Shown one piece after another: positions 1 to 6,782 of a stretch of 10,163 nt of DNA. The position numbers and the translations under genes were made by a program. Under the pieces are notes generated by a model that made no database searches, had not been told where the DNA came from, and was given only the letters and a program-made list of their open reading frames with translations. Origin of the DNA: Clostridiaceae bacterium (GTDB taxonomy: Bacteria; Bacillota; Clostridia; Oscillospirales; Acutalibacteraceae); NCBI GenBank assembly GCA_016297645.1, contig JAEDGF010000065.1:1-10163 (forward strand). Reading direction: 5' to 3'. Position 1 is the stretch's first letter, and each line of letters opens with the position of its first letter.

Positions 1-212
1 TTTTCCTTTGTCGCGTATTCCTGAACCGACAAAACCTCGGCTTTTGTCTGATTCGCGCCGGTCTGTATCGTGATTATATCGCCGACCTTTACATCGTACG
101 ACGCGCGCGCCGTCTTGCCGTTGACATCGACATGACCCGCGTCGCACAGTTCGTTTGCAACGGTGCGGCGCTTTACAATGCGTGAAACTTTAAGGTATTT
201 ATCCAATCTCAT
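1..212 (-). CDS. rqcP: S4-domain RNA-binding protein, RqcP (YabO)-like, 3' end outside window
   Basis: Seventy codons are visible, read leftward from ATG at 212; the C-terminus is cut by the window edge. The protein begins MRLDKYLKVSRIVKRRTVAN and continues through CDAG, VNGKTARASYDVKVGD, which is the S4 fold (about residues 1-60). This is a close match in pattern to Bacillus YabO/RqcP, a family member of about 85 residues, so roughly 15 residues are missing. RqcP is known to bind stalled 50S subunits with RqcH and support poly-alanine tailing in ribosome quality control; that role is taken from the family. The start is supported by GGAGG at 221-225, 8 bases upstream, and by a consensus promoter at 257-284. 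It is divergent from the GtrA operon. An HslR (Hsp15) homologue is the main alternative, but the short length and N-terminus favour RqcP. Confidence 0.88.
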   Translation of the reverse strand, partial: MRLDKYLKVSRIVKRRTVANELCDAGHVDVNGKTARASYDVKVGDIITIQTGANQTKAEVLSVQEYATKE

Positions 213-256
213 TTAACTGTCCTCCGGGGAGCAAATATGTTTTTTTTATATTTTAT

Positions 257-284
257 ATTATACTACGGTTGAAAAATAATTCAA
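257..284 (-). promoter_or_regulatory. sigma-A promoter for the rqcP-like gene
   Basis: On the minus strand TTGAAT (279-284) is followed after 16 bases by a perfect TATAAT (257-262). Transcription would start near 250, giving a leader of about 40 bases that contains the GGAGG ribosome binding site. It is interleaved with a plus-strand promoter. Confidence 0.75.
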
Positions 285-297
285 GGTCTGCTAAAAT
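269..297 (+). promoter_or_regulatory. sigma-A promoter for the GtrA/two-component operon
   Basis: On the plus strand TTGAAA (269-274), a 17-base spacer and TAAAAT (292-297) make a near-consensus sigma-A promoter. Transcription would start near 304, leaving a leader of about 160 bases before the GtrA start codon. Its -35 lies in the spacer of the minus-strand promoter, and the minus-strand -35 lies in its spacer, so both cannot be occupied at once. Confidence 0.65.
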
Positions 298-464
298 TAA
301 AAACGGAACACTGCGGTTTATTTGTCTGCGGACGCGCCCGTTACCGTACCGTGCGGAGTTCGAAACGGAGAAACGCAGAGCCGCCGTGTCCGCCCGTACA
401 AAAGCGCCCGGACAGGCATAAACGCGCAATAGCATGATACAAAAAAGGTCGAAAGTGTGAAAAA

Positions 465-1034
465 ATGAAGCTTAAAGCTCTCTATGAAAAAATATACAGC
501 AAGGTCTTTTCGATAGGCTTTTTCAAAAAATTGCTGTCGATTCCCGGGGTGGAAAAGCTGCTGCAATACGAGGTCATGTCGTATCTCGTGTTCGGCGTGC
601 TGACAACGGCTGTCAATTTTGTCGTTTTCGGGGCTGCCAACGCCCTCGCCGGGAAAAATTACGAATCGCTCGTCCTTTTTACGGTCGGCTCGTTTGATTT
701 CAAGTGGCTTTATCTCTCAAACGCGATAGCGTGGCTGTGCGCCGTCACCTTTGCGTATGTGACGAACCGCCTTTTCGTGTTCGAAAGCACCGCATCCGGC
801 GCAAAGACGATAGTTAAAGAGATCGCGTCCTTTTTCGGTGCGCGGCTCATGTCGCTTTTACTGTTCGACGAGCTGCTCTACGCCGTGCTGCTTAAATTCG
901 TCCTCGGAAATATCGGCGGCGGAGTGTGGATAGACAAAATACTCGTAGCCGTCCTGACCGTCATTTTCAACTATATAGCAGGCAAGTTTGTCATTTTCAA
1001 AAAGAAGGACAAGCCGGAAAAGGAGCAGCAATGA
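465..1034 (+). CDS. GtrA-family four-helix membrane protein
   Basis: The protein has 189 residues with a basic amphipathic N-terminus (1-35) and four hydrophobic segments at about 38-60, 82-100, 122-145 and 157-176. The family signature YVTNRLFVFES (about 98-108) ends the second helix, and the matching FNYIAGKFVIFKKK lies in the fourth. GtrA-like proteins (PF04138) are thought to help move lipid-linked sugars across the cytoplasmic membrane or partner with membrane glycosyltransferases; the substrate here is unknown and no glycosyltransferase gene is adjacent. The start at 465 is the only in-frame candidate in this stretch, although the ribosome binding site (AAGG near 445) is weak and distant. 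The stop codon overlaps the start of the response regulator by 4 bases (ATGA), which implies translational coupling and links this protein to the sensing system. Confidence 0.88.
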   Translation: MKLKALYEKIYSKVFSIGFFKKLLSIPGVEKLLQYEVMSYLVFGVLTTAVNFVVFGAANALAGKNYESLVLFTVGSFDFKWLYLSNAIAWLCAVTFAYVTNRLFVFESTASGAKTIVKEIASFFGARLMSLLLFDELLYAVLLKFVLGNIGGGVWIDKILVAVLTVIFNYIAGKFVIFKKKDKPEKEQQ

Positions 1035-1747
1035 TTTTGAACATAGCCGTCTGCGACGATGAAAAGCCCGTATGCGAGTATCTCCGCGACAGGATAACGG
1101 AGCTTTTGTCCCGTTGGGACGCGGACGGAAACATCACCGTTTTTAATGACGGAGAGCCGCTTGCCGCGCTGTACGAAAGCTCGAAGGCGAGCTTTGACCT
1201 TATATTTCTCGATATCACCATGAACCGCTGCGACGGGCTGAGCGCCGCAAGGCGTATCCGCGCGGTGGACAAAAATGTGATGATAGTTTTCGTGACCGCG
1301 TCCGCAGAGTATGTCTTTTCGGGGTACGAGGTGCGCGCGTTCAGATATATATTGAAGCCCGAGCTTATGAACGGCTTCGCAAGCGTTTTCAGGGAGTGCT
1401 TTAACGAGCTTACCCGTTCCGACGTGGCGCGGTATGTCTTTCAGAACGGCTCGGAAACCACGAGTCTGCCCGTGCGCGAGATACTGTATTTCGAGAGCAA
1501 CAAGCGGAAAATTACGCTCCACACCCTCTCGGGCGAGGAATACACCTTCTACGGCAAGCTGGATGACGCGGAGCTTACATTGAAAAAACAGGATTTTGTG
1601 CGCTGCCACCAGTCGTTTCTCATAAACGCCGCGAAGATACTTACGCTTTCTCCGTCCGAGGCTGTCCTCGAAGGCGGCGTGAATGTACCCGTGAGCAAGC
1701 ACCGCGCAAAGGACACGAACGAGGCTTTTCTATGGGCTATGAGGTGA
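1031..1747 (+). CDS. LytTR-family response regulator
   Basis: This 238-residue protein has an N-terminal receiver domain (about 1-120) and a C-terminal LytTR DNA-binding domain (about 135-238). Receiver landmarks are visible: acidic pair D9/D10, phosphoacceptor D61 in FLDI, T89, and K109 before a proline. LytTR features include the EILYFES strand and VRCHQSFLIN. The start at 1031 is chosen because AGGAG lies at 1021-1025, five bases upstream, and the receiver fold begins immediately (MILNIAVCDDE); an upstream ATG at 926 in the same frame would add 35 residues encoded inside gtrA and is not credible. The partner is the GHKL kinase four bases downstream. Regulators of this type bind pairs of short direct repeats; I could not identify a convincing pair in the window. 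Confidence 0.93.
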   Translation: MILNIAVCDDEKPVCEYLRDRITELLSRWDADGNITVFNDGEPLAALYESSKASFDLIFLDITMNRCDGLSAARRIRAVDKNVMIVFVTASAEYVFSGYEVRAFRYILKPELMNGFASVFRECFNELTRSDVARYVFQNGSETTSLPVREILYFESNKRKITLHTLSGEEYTFYGKLDDAELTLKKQDFVRCHQSFLINAAKILTLSPSEAVLEGGVNVPVSKHRAKDTNEAFLWAMR

Positions 1748-1751
1748 CGGA

Positions 1752-3101
1752 ATGATCCCCGCTTTTTTTCAGGACTACAAGAGCATTCTTTTTAATACCG
1801 CAGTAATTTTTTCGTCCGTTTTCGAGCTTGTGCTGGCGTACATAATGGCGAACAGCTTCTTTACGCCGCGTTTCAGACACAGCCGGTTCGACTATCTTCC
1901 GTTTGTGGGACTTGCCGCCGTAATTATCATGCTGCGCGATGTTTTCCCCTCGCGGGCGGTGCGCTACGCAGTCGAGTGCGCTATGCTGATAGCCACGCTG
2001 TTTTTGATGTATTCCGATACGGTCAAGCGTAAAATAATCGCGTCCGGCGCGTTTGTTATGCTTATCGCCGTGTCCGAAATAAGCTCACGGCTTTTGTTTA
2101 TCGCGGTTACCCGCGCACTCGGCAAAGAGATAAATGCCGACGCTTCGTATATCCGGCTCGGCGAAACGACGCTTGCCAACGGTATCATGATAATAATTGC
2201 CGTGCTTATAAGCGTGTTTGCAAAGCGCTACACAAAGGTCCCGACTTCTTTCAGGCTGTGGGCGGCGCTGTTTGCCGTCCCCGTTGTGACGCTCATTACA
2301 TTTTCCGTTTTCCAGTTTTATTTCGAGCATTATCCGCTCGATGAGCGTATCGCCGGTTATGTTTTCGTTTCGTGCGGCGGACTTATATTTATAAATATTC
2401 TCGTCTTTGTCCTTTTCGGAAAGTTCCGCAAGCAGCTTGCTCTCGCGCGTGATGCGGAAATGCTCGCGTCCCTTCTTACCCAGCAGGAGAATTCCGTAAA
2501 GCGGCTTGAAACGCTCTACAACCGAACCCGTTCCTTCCGTCACGACATAAAAAATCATATCTTACTGCTCAATATGCTTGCAGAAAAGGGTGATATCGAG
2601 GAGATAAAAAAGTATCTCCACGACCTCGGCGGCGTTATAGACGAGTCGGACTATGTCCGCATCACGGGAATTTCGGCGGTGGACGCTATTCTCAACGAGA
2701 AGATGTACGAGGCGCAGGCAAAGGATATCACCACCGGATACGACTGCATAAATCTTGAAAAAAACGATGTTCTGCCGCTCGATCTTTGCATAATTCTCAG
2801 TAATGCACTTGATAACGCTATCGAAGCGAACTGCCTTATAGAGGACAAAACGCGCAGATACATAAAAGTGAAGGCGCACGGCAACGAAACCTTTACGGTC
2901 ATAAGCGTTTCGAACCCGACCGACTCCGAGCCGAAGCGCAACCAGAATGGTCTGTTCGATACTTCGAAAGCGGACGGCGACGCACACGGCTTCGGGCTTA
3001 AAAGTATCGAGAGTACCGTCAATAAGTATAACGGCGAAATGCTCCTCAAATGCGAGGACGGCGTTTTTACCCTCGTGATAAGACTAAACGGCGCGAAATA
3101 G
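1752..3101 (+). CDS. AgrC-like GHKL sensor histidine kinase
   Basis: The protein has 449 residues. The N-terminal half holds about six hydrophobic helices (roughly 12-35, 48-60, 73-88, 95-120, 140-160 and 170-225), followed by a coiled linker. The phosphoacceptor motif is FRHDIKNH with H264, typical of the HPK10/AgrC type, followed by a helix resembling SpoOB-type dimerisation domains. The ATPase domain (HATPase_c_5) has the N box SNALDNAIEAN (N351, N355) and the G2 box GFGLKS (413-418). It presumably autophosphorylates and passes phosphate to D61 of the upstream response regulator. The start follows GAGGTG at 1741-1746, which overlaps the stop of the preceding gene. AgrC relatives sense cyclic peptides, but no AgrB protease or AgrD-like peptide gene is visible here, so the ligand is unknown. 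Confidence 0.93.
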   Translation: MIPAFFQDYKSILFNTAVIFSSVFELVLAYIMANSFFTPRFRHSRFDYLPFVGLAAVIIMLRDVFPSRAVRYAVECAMLIATLFLMYSDTVKRKIIASGAFVMLIAVSEISSRLLFIAVTRALGKEINADASYIRLGETTLANGIMIIIAVLISVFAKRYTKVPTSFRLWAALFAVPVVTLITFSVFQFYFEHYPLDERIAGYVFVSCGGLIFINILVFVLFGKFRKQLALARDAEMLASLLTQQENSVKRLETLYNRTRSFRHDIKNHILLLNMLAEKGDIEEIKKYLHDLGGVIDESDYVRITGISAVDAILNEKMYEAQAKDITTGYDCINLEKNDVLPLDLCIILSNALDNAIEANCLIEDKTRRYIKVKAHGNETFTVISVSNPTDSEPKRNQNGLFDTSKADGDAHGFGLKSIESTVNKYNGEMLLKCEDGVFTLVIRLNGAK

Positions 3102-3125
3102 ATAAGAAAATACGAAAAAGCGCAG

Positions 3126-3173
3126 TTGCCGCTGTCGGCAAAGGAGCGCGGCGCGACTGATCCGCGCTGCCGA
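3126..3173. other. Alternative hairpins downstream of the two-component operon
   Basis: Two mutually exclusive folds are visible. Fold 1 has TTGCCG/CGGCAA with loop CTGT (3126-3141). Fold 2 has AGCGCGG (3145-3151) pairing CCGCGCT (3162-3168), extended by TCGGC (3135-3139) with GCCGA (3169-3173) across a 5-base bulge. The plus-strand flank is eight A residues, not U, so this is not a standard intrinsic terminator on that strand. Its role is unknown. Confidence 0.5.
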
Positions 3174-3265
3174 AAAAAAACGAAACGGCGTGCGCAAAGC
3201 CGCGAAACTGACGGCTTACAAAATGCCGAACGGGCGTGTCTGCCGGACAAAACAGCGAAACAGAC

Positions 3266-3285
3266 AAAACTACCGACCGGTTTTT
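3266..3285 (+). terminator. Weak possible terminator of the GtrA/two-component operon
   Basis: AAAA and ACC can pair with GGT and TTTT around a GACC loop, with a two-base bulge, ending in a run of five T. The stem is short and AT-rich, so this is a tentative call; no better terminator is seen between 3102 and the nadA promoter. Confidence 0.25.
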
Positions 3286-3332
3286 ATGAAAACATCACAG
3301 TTTTTTACCTATCTTTACAGTATATTTTTCTT

Positions 3333-3369
3333 CCCGTACATTGTACTTTTTTGTTTACGGGTGTATAAT
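3333..3369 (+). promoter_or_regulatory. nadA promoter with overlapping palindromes (candidate operator)
   Basis: TTGTAC (3341-3346), a 17-base spacer and a perfect TATAAT (3364-3369) form a sigma-A promoter; transcription would start near 3376, giving a leader of only about 20 bases. Two inverted repeats overlap it: GTAC-ATT-GTAC (3336-3346) covers the -35, and CCCGTA (3333-3338) with TACGGG (3356-3361) brackets the -35 and most of the spacer. Such placement fits repression by a DNA-binding regulator. NiaR is the usual nicotinate-responsive repressor in Bacillota, but I cannot match its site from memory with confidence, so the regulator is left open. Confidence 0.7.
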
Positions 3370-3395
3370 ACTCTTTTGGAAGGACGGCGATTTTT

Positions 3396-4331
3396 ATGTC
3401 GGCGGAAAAAAACGGAATTAAAGAAAAGCAGGAGCTTATAAGAAAGCTCAAAAAAGAAAAAGGCGCGGTAATTCTGGCGCACACCTATCAATCTCCCGAG
3501 ATAACGGAAATTGCCGATATCGTGGGTGACTCGTTCGCACTTGCTTCAAAGTGCGCGGCTCTGAGCGAAAAGACGGTCATCATGTGCGGCGTTCGCTTTA
3601 TGGCGGAGAGCGTGAAAATTCTTGCTCCCGAAAAAGAGGTTTTTCTCCCGGCTCCGTCCGCAACCTGCCCCATGGCGGAAATGATATCCCCCGAGCGCGT
3701 GCATGAGTACAAAATGCAGCACCCCGACAGTACCGTCGTCGCTTACATAAATACCACCGCGGCGCTCAAAGCCGAGTGCGATGTATGCGTGACCTCTTCG
3801 AGCGCTGTTAAAATAGTGTCGCAGATATCCTCCCCCGAAATACTGTTCATTCCCGATAAAAATTTGGGCGCATATGTTCAAAAGGTGCTGCCCGATAAGA
3901 ATATAGTTCTGTGGGACGGCTTTTGCCCCGTCCACAACGGCATAACAGCCGAAGATATCCTCGCTGCGAAGGCGAAGCACCCCGAGGCGTGCGTTGCCGT
4001 CCACCCCGAGTGCAGACCCGAGGTAACGGCGCTTGCCGATATGATAGGCTCCACCGCAGCGATAATCAAATATGCCGAAGCGAGTGAAAAGCCCGTAATA
4101 ATCGGCACCGAGAGGGGAGTTGTCGACGGCTTCCTCTCACGCGAAAAGGGCAGTGAGGGCAAATATATTTATCTTTGCCCCGAAAGACTTTTCTGCCGCA
4201 ACATGAAAAAGACGACGCTCGACACCGTCATAGACACCCTTGAAGGCAAGGGCGGCGAGAGCGTCACGGTCGACGAAGAACTCCGTATCAAAGCAAAAAA
4301 GAGCATTGACGCAATGCTCCGTATGGGATAA
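3396..4331 (+). CDS. nadA: Quinolinate synthase
   Basis: NadA condenses iminoaspartate with dihydroxyacetone phosphate to make quinolinate, the second step of de novo NAD synthesis, in the cytoplasm with a [4Fe-4S] cluster. The protein has 311 residues, the normal length for the short NadA type. The three cluster cysteines are C91 (in ATCPMAEM), C177 (in WDGFCPVH) and C267 (in FCRNMKKTTL), spaced 86 and 90 residues apart as in the family. Other landmarks are AHTYQ near the N-terminus, TSSSAVKIV, PDKNLGAYV and HPEC. The usual CPNMK around the third cysteine reads CRNMK here. The start follows GGAAGGA at 3378-3384, and the promoter lies just upstream. It is the first gene of nadABC, 17 bases before nadB. 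Confidence 0.97.
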   Translation: MSAEKNGIKEKQELIRKLKKEKGAVILAHTYQSPEITEIADIVGDSFALASKCAALSEKTVIMCGVRFMAESVKILAPEKEVFLPAPSATCPMAEMISPERVHEYKMQHPDSTVVAYINTTAALKAECDVCVTSSSAVKIVSQISSPEILFIPDKNLGAYVQKVLPDKNIVLWDGFCPVHNGITAEDILAAKAKHPEACVAVHPECRPEVTALADMIGSTAAIIKYAEASEKPVIIGTERGVVDGFLSREKGSEGKYIYLCPERLFCRNMKKTTLDTVIDTLEGKGGESVTVDEELRIKAKKSIDAMLRMG

Positions 4332-4348
4332 AAAAAGAGGTAGTATGT

Positions 4349-5812
4349 ATGAAAGCCGAAAATGTATATGATGTACTCGTTGTAGGTGCCGGTGTTGCCG
4401 GAATGTACGGCGCGCTTCATTTTTCCGACGATACTAAGGTCATGATGCTTGCAAAGTATTCGTCCACAACTTCAAGCTCGAATCTCGCACAGGGCGGCGT
4501 TGCTGCGGTGCTTTCGTTCGAAAACGACAGCTACGAGCTGCACGCGAAGGATACCTTTATCGCAGGCAGACACGAGAACAACCCCGAAACCGTTGATATC
4601 CTCGTTCACGAGGGTCCCGACGATGTCAGGGAAATGATGAAGCTCGGCGCGGAATTTGACCGCAACGCGGACGGCGAGCTTGACAAAACTCTCGAAGGCG
4701 GTCACTGCCGCCGCAGAATAGTCCACCATAAGGACACCACCGGCGCGGAGCTTGTAAGAGCGCTCTATGAGCAGGTGCAGAAAAAAGATAATATCACATA
4801 TTCCGACAATACCGACCTTTGCAGACTTGTAAGAGTGCGCAGCGGTTTCAGAGCCGACCTGCTTAAAGACGGAAAGGTTTTCAGTGTTTTTTGCAGCTAC
4901 TGTATGCTCTGCACCGGCGGCATAGGACGCGTTTATAAGTACACGACAAACCCCAAAAGCTCCACCGGCGACGGCATACGCATCGCCTATGAGCTTGGAG
5001 CGAGAATAAAAGACCTCAGCTATGTCCAGTTCCACCCCACTGCGTTCAATTCGGAGGACGGCGAGCAGTTCCTCATAAGCGAATCCGTCAGAGGTGAGGG
5101 CGCATATCTTCTCAACTGCCACCACGAGCGTTTTATGGACAGATACGACGAGCGTCTTGAACTCGCCCCGCGCGATGTCGTTTCGAAGTCGATAATTCTC
5201 GAAAGCAGACGCACCGGCAGCAACGACTTTTTCCTTGATATCTCTTACGAGGACTCCGATTTCCTTAAAAAGCGTTTCCCCGGTATATATGCCGGATGCA
5301 TGAAATACGGCGTCGATATGACAAAGGATCTTATCCCCATTTTCCCGTGCCAGCACTATCTCATGGGCGGAATCGAGGTTGATATAGATTCCCGCACCAC
5401 CGTGCCCAGACTCTACGCCTGCGGCGAATGCTCAAACACCGGCGTTCACGGCAAAAACAGACTTGCCAGCAACTCGCTTCTCGAAGCGCTCGTATTTTCA
5501 AGGCGTGCCGCGGAGGATATAAAGAGATGCATGGCAAACGGCTATGCCGGAGTGGACGCGCTGCCCGTTTCCATCGACCCCACCGGAGCACCCGTTCCGG
5601 ACGATATCGCAACCGAGATAAGAAGCATAATGCAGAGGGCTTATTTTGTTCTGCCCGATCCTGCTGCCGTAAGAGTCGGCTTGAAGCAGATCGACAATAT
5701 TTTGAAGCGGCTCAAAGGCGGCAAGTACGCCTGGACAACCGAGTATTTCGAAACGCTTTCGCTTGCAACCGTTGCGTTCATAATTCTCACCGAAGCCGAG
5801 GAGCGGATATAA
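4349..5812 (+). CDS. nadB: L-aspartate oxidase
   Basis: NadB is an FAD enzyme that oxidises L-aspartate to iminoaspartate, which NadA uses. The 487-residue protein has the N-terminal dinucleotide fold VVGAGVAGMYG (G13, G15, G18), NLAQGGVAA (45-53), and the capping and active-site regions of the succinate dehydrogenase/fumarate reductase flavoprotein family. H229, R275 and H336 fall at exactly the spacing of E. coli NadB H244, R290 and H351. The second FAD motif is ACGECSNTGVHGKNRLASNS. It is shorter than the 530-540 residues of E. coli and Bacillus NadB: it ends at TEAEERI and lacks the usual C-terminal SRGxHxRxD segment. The start uses GAGG at 4337-4340; an ATG four bases earlier opens a frame that stops within nine codons. 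nadC begins two bases after the stop codon. Confidence 0.96.
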   Translation: MKAENVYDVLVVGAGVAGMYGALHFSDDTKVMMLAKYSSTTSSSNLAQGGVAAVLSFENDSYELHAKDTFIAGRHENNPETVDILVHEGPDDVREMMKLGAEFDRNADGELDKTLEGGHCRRRIVHHKDTTGAELVRALYEQVQKKDNITYSDNTDLCRLVRVRSGFRADLLKDGKVFSVFCSYCMLCTGGIGRVYKYTTNPKSSTGDGIRIAYELGARIKDLSYVQFHPTAFNSEDGEQFLISESVRGEGAYLLNCHHERFMDRYDERLELAPRDVVSKSIILESRRTGSNDFFLDISYEDSDFLKKRFPGIYAGCMKYGVDMTKDLIPIFPCQHYLMGGIEVDIDSRTTVPRLYACGECSNTGVHGKNRLASNSLLEALVFSRRAAEDIKRCMANGYAGVDALPVSIDPTGAPVPDDIATEIRSIMQRAYFVLPDPAAVRVGLKQIDNILKRLKGGKYAWTTEYFETLSLATVAFIILTEAEERI

Positions 5813-5813
5813 T

Positions 5814-6653
5814 ATGATACTTCCCGTTTTCTATGTTGATGATGTAATCAAAAATGCAATAAAAGAGGATATAAACTATGTGGACGAAGCTACCGCCTTC
5901 GTTATCCCCGAGGAGAGTGTTTCGTCCGCGCGCTTCGTGTCGAAGGCGGAGGGCGTTTTGTGCGGAATCGAATTTGCCGCACGCGTCTTTACGCTTCTCG
6001 ACCCCGAGGTCAGCTTCAATTTTCTTAAAAAAGACGGCGATACCGTCAAAAAAGGCGATATAATAGCAACCTTTTCCGGTAAGACAAGAGCGCTTCTCAT
6101 GGGTGAACGCACCGCGCTCAATATCGTGCAGCATTTGAGCGGCGTTGCAACGCAGACGAACAGCGCCGTTAAGCTCGTCGAGGGAACTGGTGTCAGCATT
6201 GCCGACACGCGCAAGACCCTCCCGGGACTCAGGGCAATGCAGAAATATGCCGTGTGCTGCGGCGGCGGCAAGAACCACCGCTTCAATCTGTCGGACGCTG
6301 CGATGCTCAAAGACAACCACATTGACGCGGGCGGCGGAATAATCAAAACCATCGGTCTTTTACGGGAACACATCGGGCACACCGTAAAAATAGAAGTGGA
6401 AACGCGCAATATGGACGAGGTCAGGCAGGCTGTTGAGGCGAAAGCCGATATCATAATGCTTGACAACATGACGGCTGCCGAAATGGCCGAGTGCGTGCGC
6501 TACATAGACGGCAGAGCGCTCACCGAAGCGAGCGGCAATATCACGCTCGAAAACATCCGCGAAAAGGCGGAGAGCGGCGTTGATATCATCAGCATGGGTT
6601 CGCTCACGCATTCCGTAACCGCGTTTGACATTTCAATGAGGATAGATAAATAA
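5814..6653 (+). CDS. nadC: Nicotinate-nucleotide diphosphorylase (carboxylating), quinolinate phosphoribosyltransferase
   Basis: NadC converts quinolinate and PRPP to nicotinate mononucleotide, CO2 and pyrophosphate, completing the pathway begun by NadB and NadA. The 279-residue protein is of normal length. It has an N-terminal sandwich domain and a barrel with the active-site motifs ADTRKTLPG (R133, K134), KNHRFNLSD (H155, R156) and MLKDNHI (K166). These are offset by a constant six residues from the M. tuberculosis enzyme (R139, K140, H161, R162, K172). The C-terminal EVETRN and IIMLDNM supply the conserved acidic residues. The start lies one base after the nadB stop, with a GAGGAGCGG ribosome binding site inside the nadB 3' end, so the genes are translationally coupled. 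A short imperfect echo of its 3' end follows downstream. Confidence 0.97.
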   Translation: MILPVFYVDDVIKNAIKEDINYVDEATAFVIPEESVSSARFVSKAEGVLCGIEFAARVFTLLDPEVSFNFLKKDGDTVKKGDIIATFSGKTRALLMGERTALNIVQHLSGVATQTNSAVKLVEGTGVSIADTRKTLPGLRAMQKYAVCCGGGKNHRFNLSDAAMLKDNHIDAGGGIIKTIGLLREHIGHTVKIEVETRNMDEVRQAVEAKADIIMLDNMTAAEMAECVRYIDGRALTEASGNITLENIREKAESGVDIISMGSLTHSVTAFDISMRIDK

Positions 6654-6718
6654 ACGCGAAATTCGGTCACAAACAGGGTGCGCAGCACTCTTGAAAGCAA
6701 TTTAATGAGGATAAATAA
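6630..6718. repeat. Imperfect direct echo of the nadC 3' end
   Basis: The 20 bases at 6630-6649 recur at 6699-6718 with three mismatches, both containing AATGAGGATA. The 69-base offset is a multiple of three, so the second copy lies in the nadC frame. A further short match (ATTCCGTAAC at 6610, ATTCGGTCAC at 6661) sits upstream of each copy at a shorter offset of 51. This may be a decayed partial duplication or chance. Confidence 0.35.
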
Positions 6719-6782
6719 CGGCGCGGTACCCGTCAAAACGGGCAGCTGTGCTGTTATTCAAAAATTTTGAGGAGAAAAACAA

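Noticed and set aside
328..393. GCGGAC/GTCCGC long-range pairing in the gtrA leader as a riboswitch
   Set aside because: Only six pairs enclose over 50 bases with no conserved aptamer motif or terminator, so there is no support for a riboswitch.
253..566. Small minus-strand frames upstream of and overlapping gtrA
   Set aside because: They run across both promoters and the gtrA 5' end, and their composition is unlike a real protein.
926..1030. Longer N-terminus for the response regulator, starting at ATG 926
   Set aside because: The extra 35 residues overlap gtrA coding sequence, do not resemble a receiver domain, and the ATG at 1031 has an AGGAG five bases upstream.
971..1702. 243-codon minus-strand reading frame opposite the response regulator
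   Set aside because: It lies entirely antisense to a clear receiver/LytTR gene, has no recognisable domain and no ribosome binding site; it is a shadow of the coding frame.
3126..3441. Two short plus-strand frames in the spacer before nadA, considered as AgrD-like peptide genes for the orphan kinase
   Set aside because: They are long, basic and cysteine-poor at the right place, lack the AgrD layout (amphipathic helix, central Cys, acidic tail), and run through the nadA promoter.
4472..5356. 294-codon minus-strand frame within nadB
   Set aside because: It is antisense to the conserved FAD-dependent oxidase, has no domain match that I can see, and arises from codon bias.
6729..6742. CCCGT-CAAA-ACGGG hairpin between nadC and the metallophosphoesterase as a terminator
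   Set aside because: The stem is only 5 bp and no T run follows, so I treat the two genes as co-transcribed.
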